From positions 228,923,528 to 228,987,527 of the forward strand of contig CM060983.1 of assembly GCA_030765065.1 (NCBI GenBank): 64,000 nt of DNA, in the 5' to 3' direction. The position numbers and the translations under genes were made by a program. Under the pieces are notes generated by a model that made no database searches, was not told the origin of the DNA, and was given only the letters and a program-made list of their open reading frames with translations. Within the stretch, counting starts at the first letter, position 1. Each line of letters begins with the position of its first letter. This DNA comes from Deroplatys truncata. Lineage: Eukaryota; Arthropoda; Insecta; Mantodea; Mantidae. Shown here piece after piece: positions 60,300 through 64,000 of the stretch.

Positions 60300-60570
60300 A
60301 CTTCCTCGTGGTGGTATTTGGTCTTGCAGTGATGAATTTCCATAGTGGGTTTGGTGGCAGAAATTCAAAATTCATTACACAGTGTTTATGATTTGTGAAT
60401 AACTTTTGTCAAGTGTAATATTAGCTGTGATGATTTGTTGTCCAAAAGTAATGTGCAACTGCAGATCTGTGTCTCACATGTTCTTTTAATCCAGTCTGTA
60501 AATTTCTTTTTGTTTTACCTATGTAGATTTGGTCACATTTACATAGGCATGTGAATGTATCACAATGAAT
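60300..60570 (-). mobile_element. PLE nuclease fragment
   Basis: Minus strand: IYIGKTKRNLQTGLKEHV at about 60525-60470, then HYFWTTNHHS and, near the end, VMNFEFLPPNPLWKFI (60365), which parallels LMNFKLPPPSSLWRFI of the PLE at 7907. Only the GIY-YIG domain and C-terminus remain. It lies about 280 bp after the exon at 59879. Confidence 0.75.
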
Positions 60571-61544
60571 AAGCAAAAATAGTTTGTAAATGTTTTAATT
60601 AATAGTTTATGCCAAAAATATTTTAGTTTCTGTAAAGAAATAATGAAATTATTCATTCCTCTTAGGCAGTCCAGGTCGCACATGTGAGCCCGTGTTTGCT
60701 CTACATATTGTGACTTAGTTCAATTTCTTCCATCACCTCGCAGTGTGCTCTTGACATCTTGTAACACATTTAACGACAACCATAGATCATTCAGTATGAT
60801 TTGAAAACAAAGAGGCAATCGGTGCACTGAAAGAGTCCTGGATCTCCAAGAATGTGCAAGTTGAAATGCTAGGTGATGCTGATTGTTTGAATGAATGCCT
60901 GAAGGTTAAACAGTTAACTAACACTAGCACATTGGGGTTTTGAGAAGGCTCAGAGAACGAGTGACAAAGAAACTATCACATCTGTGGAAAAACAACACTT
61001 TGGTTATAATAATAACACACTGAGTTGGGTTTAAATACATAAGCTTCACTAAGACTACACATTTGCCTTTTGTAACTAGAAATGTGATTTTGAGGTAGTT
61101 ACCCCATCCTCCACTAGGTTCTGACTGCCACATCATCCTCCCCTTAGGGATTTAAAAGCTCATTACTTGGTGGCTCTTTTTTGAAACAGCTAATTTACAG
61201 GGTTACTCAATGGCTTTGAGTAAAGTGATACTATTTTGAACATTGCATATCAGGTTGTTGGTTCAGTAATACTTGTGCATTTTGCTTTGCAGCAAATACT
61301 GTGAGGAAGTATTTGAAATTGCATGTAGCCTTACAATCCAACCAATTACAGTAATGAGTGAAAACATGAGAACTATTTCCATATGGAGGTGTTTGATAAT
61401 ATTGTGGTCCAGCTTTGGGAAGTTGGTGCTGTGCAGTTGAAGAGATACAAAAATAGAAAAGCGATTTTAATGGAATCTTGAATCGTTGCATACACTAAAA
61501 CTTCACTTACTTTAAATTAATGGAACATGTTTTGAAAGCACCAC
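60571..61544 (+). other. unassigned intron sequence
   Basis: No coding similarity that I trust. The first 150 bases may still belong to the PLE linker. No exon with the missing PHD2 Cys pair was found here. Confidence 0.5.
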
Positions 61545-63600
61545 TTGCTTATCATCCGCTAAGACCTCTGAAAGAGTTGCAGAGTGTACACTCTAGCAAC
61601 ATGTGACGGACTGACAGATCTTCACTACAAAGTGGATAAGTAGGAGTAGGGTCACGCTTAAAAAGATAACTGTGTGTAAAATTGCAGTAGCCAATATGCA
61701 ACCGAGCCAAAATCACCACCTCACGATGAGATGCGCAAGAGAAAGTTACCCAGTTTATCGGAATGTCCTTCACTACTCTAAGCTAACCACTCCTCACGAC
61801 AGCACTACTCTCCAGACAACAAGTCTAATAGTCTATTGACATTAACCTAGGTATGGGTAACTGAGTTTTGTGGTTGCTGCCTTAGCTGCCAAATCCACAA
61901 GTTCATTCCCCGGCAAACCAACATGACCAGGTATCCAAGTACACTCCACATTAACGCCAAAAGCGTATAAAACATAAAACATGGATTTGCTGAACAATGG
62001 GATGGTAGTTGTACAGCTCAAGAAGGCTCTGAAGTGCACTAAGAGAGTCACTCAAAATGAGATATTCTCCCAGTTTTCAACGACACACATACAAAATGGC
62101 TCGGTATATGGCATACAGCTCTGCATTATAAATGGATGTGCTATCATGAAACTCGAATGTATGGGGTTCAGTTCCATGAACATAAGCACATCCAACACCG
62201 TTGGTGCACTTAGATCCATGTGTGTAAATCAAAATTCAGTCACTGTAACCGGACAAATTCTTAAAAAACAGGTGCAGATACTAAACATAGGCATCGTAGA
62301 CTTCCAGTATACCATCACCCCAAGATCCATGTGAAATGTTAAATGTAACCAAGCAGGGAACACCATCTCCCCCTTAGAAACATGCTAGGCATTTCAGTGT
62401 CGTGCTTTCTAAGAAGCTCCCAGAAACAAACACCTTCAGGCTTTGGATTAACGGAGCTATTCCTATAACATTCGTCCAGTGCAGTTTGAATAAAAGAAAC
62501 CAACTTTGAATGTTTTGGCATACATTTAAGCGCACAGCCATAATTTCCTAAGAGGACATCATGCCAATATCGCAGAGGAGGTTCTGCACATAAAGACTCA
62601 TAACTGGGCTAATGGGAAAAGCACTGTCACTCGAATGCCCTGATTATGGACTGTGTCTAATCTCCTCAGCACAAATGGTCGGGCTGAAGAATAAATGATA
62701 CACCCATAGTCTATTTCTGATTGGATCAATGTGCGGCGATACAGTCACAGCAAAACTGTCCAGTCTGCTCCACAAGATATTCAGAGAATGGTCACATTGC
62801 GCTTTCAACTGTGCCGTATGGGAGTTTCCTATCAAAGGTCAACCCCAGGAATCTCGTCGAATCTGCGAGTAAGTCTGGACCGAATCAGAGTGAAGGTGGT
62901 AATCATCTCCTATAGTGCCAGAAGTTCACACAAATTGACTTCTCAGTTGAGAAACGAAAGCTGTTTTTAGAACTCCATTCGTGAAGATTATCTAAACATT
63001 GCTGCATACAGCATTCCAAAAACAGCATTTGATGAGATGTACAATTAACAGCAAAGTTCGTCTACGAATAAACATGACGATGACCCTGGAGGAACACATT
63101 TCGAGATGGAATTAATTGCTATAGCAAACAGTGTAACGCTTAATACTGATCCCTGTGGTACTCCATTCTCCTGAACAGAAAGGTTCGAAAAAACTGAGCT
63201 AACCCTTACTCGAAAATGTGGTCCTTCATAAACTACTGAATGAACAGTGGTAAGTGTCCACGTATGTTCCAGGCATGTAGGGAACATAGTATCACTACCC
63301 GCCAACACGTATCATAAACCTTCTCAAGATCAAAAAATATTGCAACGGTTTGACAATTCTTCATGAATCTGTTCATGATCTGTGTCGATAATGACACAAG
63401 GTGATCCATTGTTGAACAGCATCTTTGAAAACTGCACTGGGTATTGGTCAGCAGGTTGTGAATTTCCAACCACCCTACCAACTGTATTCATCATATGTTC
63501 CATCACCTTGCAAACACAGCTGGTGAGGGAAATAGGATGGGAGATGACAGAGGTGGCGTCGTCTGGTGTGTCCATGATGAAGCTGCTTAGATTGTTCGGT
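61545..63600 (-). mobile_element. I-like LINE: RT, RNase H and C-terminal finger
   Basis: Minus strand. RT: SLTSCVCKVMEHMMN at about 63535, a palm strand with IFFDLEKVYDTCW (63345), ENGVPQGSVLSVTLF (63170) and the catalytic box FVDELC at about 63065, where the second Asp of the usual DD pair is Glu. Thumb to about 62650. RNase H: a start at about 62210 (TNGVGCAYV), ILSDSLSALQSL at about 62030, and WIPGHVGLPGNELVDLAAKA at 61930. The end has RLHIGYCNFTHSYLFKRD then PLCSEDLSVRHMLLEC (61650), a CCHC-like finger. It resembles the fragment at 3-930. Frames are broken. Confidence 0.85.
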
Positions 63601-63830
63601 GGTGGATTTCAAAGTTCATTACTATTTTCAGCTTTTGATTATGTGTATTTTTTCCCAAACTTTTAGTTGTATTGGATTGGTGGTGCATTTCAGGAGTCTG
63701 ACTTTGGAGTTGATGCTGTGGTTTGTGGTCCAAAAAATTGTTTACTATGGCAGATTTGTCCATCTGTTTGTTGGGTATACGTGTGATGTGCATCTTTGCC
63801 TCATACATCAGGTCACCCCAAAATTCATAA
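63601..63830 (-). mobile_element. PLE nuclease C-terminal fragment
   Basis: A 73-codon open stretch: NKQMDKSAIVNNFLDHKP (compare DKSAVTHHFWASNQ in the PLE at 7907), then KLKIVMNFEIHHRTI. The motif region itself is mutated. Its end abuts the LINE at 63600. Confidence 0.6.
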
Positions 63831-64000
63831 AATGTGTCTTTAATTTGATCACAACAGCAAACAATAAAAAGCTGCAGAAATAAAAGTCATCACCATGGAA
63901 AAAAGCAAATGCTGCGCAGAACTGAATAACAGTGAACTTCAAACATACTCTCTACATTTATCACTTGCAAAATCAATAGATATACAACTTTCACACAATT
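63831..64000 (+). other. unassigned
   Basis: AT-rich; nothing recognised. Confidence 0.5.

Overview
The window is nuclear DNA of an arthropod, most likely an insect with a large, repeat-rich genome. It is AT-rich, has canonical GT-AG introns tens of kilobases long, and is packed with non-LTR retrotransposons, Penelope-like elements (PLEs), tRNA-derived SINEs, piggyBac, mariner and hAT remnants, and a satellite array. The order cannot be decided from the sequence.

Only one host gene is visible. Three exons on the + strand (2174-2354, 23574-23698, 59879-60020) splice in frame into the region of a BAZ2/toutatis chromatin-remodelling subunit that runs from the WHIM3/WSD motif through PHD finger 1 and most of PHD finger 2. 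The introns between them are 21.2 kb and 36.2 kb. The ends of the window lie in the flanking introns. No other host gene was found; everything else is intronic transposon or anonymous sequence.

Layout. 1-930: I-like LINE fragment. 2355-6690: anonymous intron with one tRNA-like SINE relic. 6690-14155: a CR1/Jockey-like LINE (minus) split by a PLE at 7907-10433, which is itself split by a solo LTR at 9257-10076, and by an 839-bp repeat at 10668-11506. 14224-15058: second copy of that repeat. 15718-16735: 5'-truncated LINE with an open 267-codon frame. 16830-21805: a satellite of about 67 monomers of 74/75 bp with a 12-monomer (888 bp) higher-order repeat. 25250-33000: two I-like LINE copies carrying nested insertions (tRNA-headed tandem repeat, a PLE with long inverted ends, SINEs, a mariner, another LINE). 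33000-36760: further LINEs. 38030-43900: I-like LINE holding a piggyBac element with TTAA on both sides (39211-42022). 44161-45219: tandem copies of the 840-bp repeat. 45250-45740 and 49020-49745: hAT fragments. 47600-48309: LTR related to the one at 9257. 49794-53870: nearly complete CR1-like LINE. 56429-56705: 277-bp PLE miniature. 56868-57640, 60300-60570 and 63601-63830: other PLE pieces. 58950-59500: R2-type LINE end. 61545-63600: I-like LINE.

The most interesting points are two candidate hammerhead ribozymes at the 3' ends of a PLE and its 277-bp derivative, the three-level nested insertion whose reading frames are recovered when insertions are removed, the satellite's architecture, the unclassified ~840-bp family with asymmetric inverted ends, and a NAGNAG acceptor immediately before PHD finger 1. 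All calls are by eye; no database search was possible.
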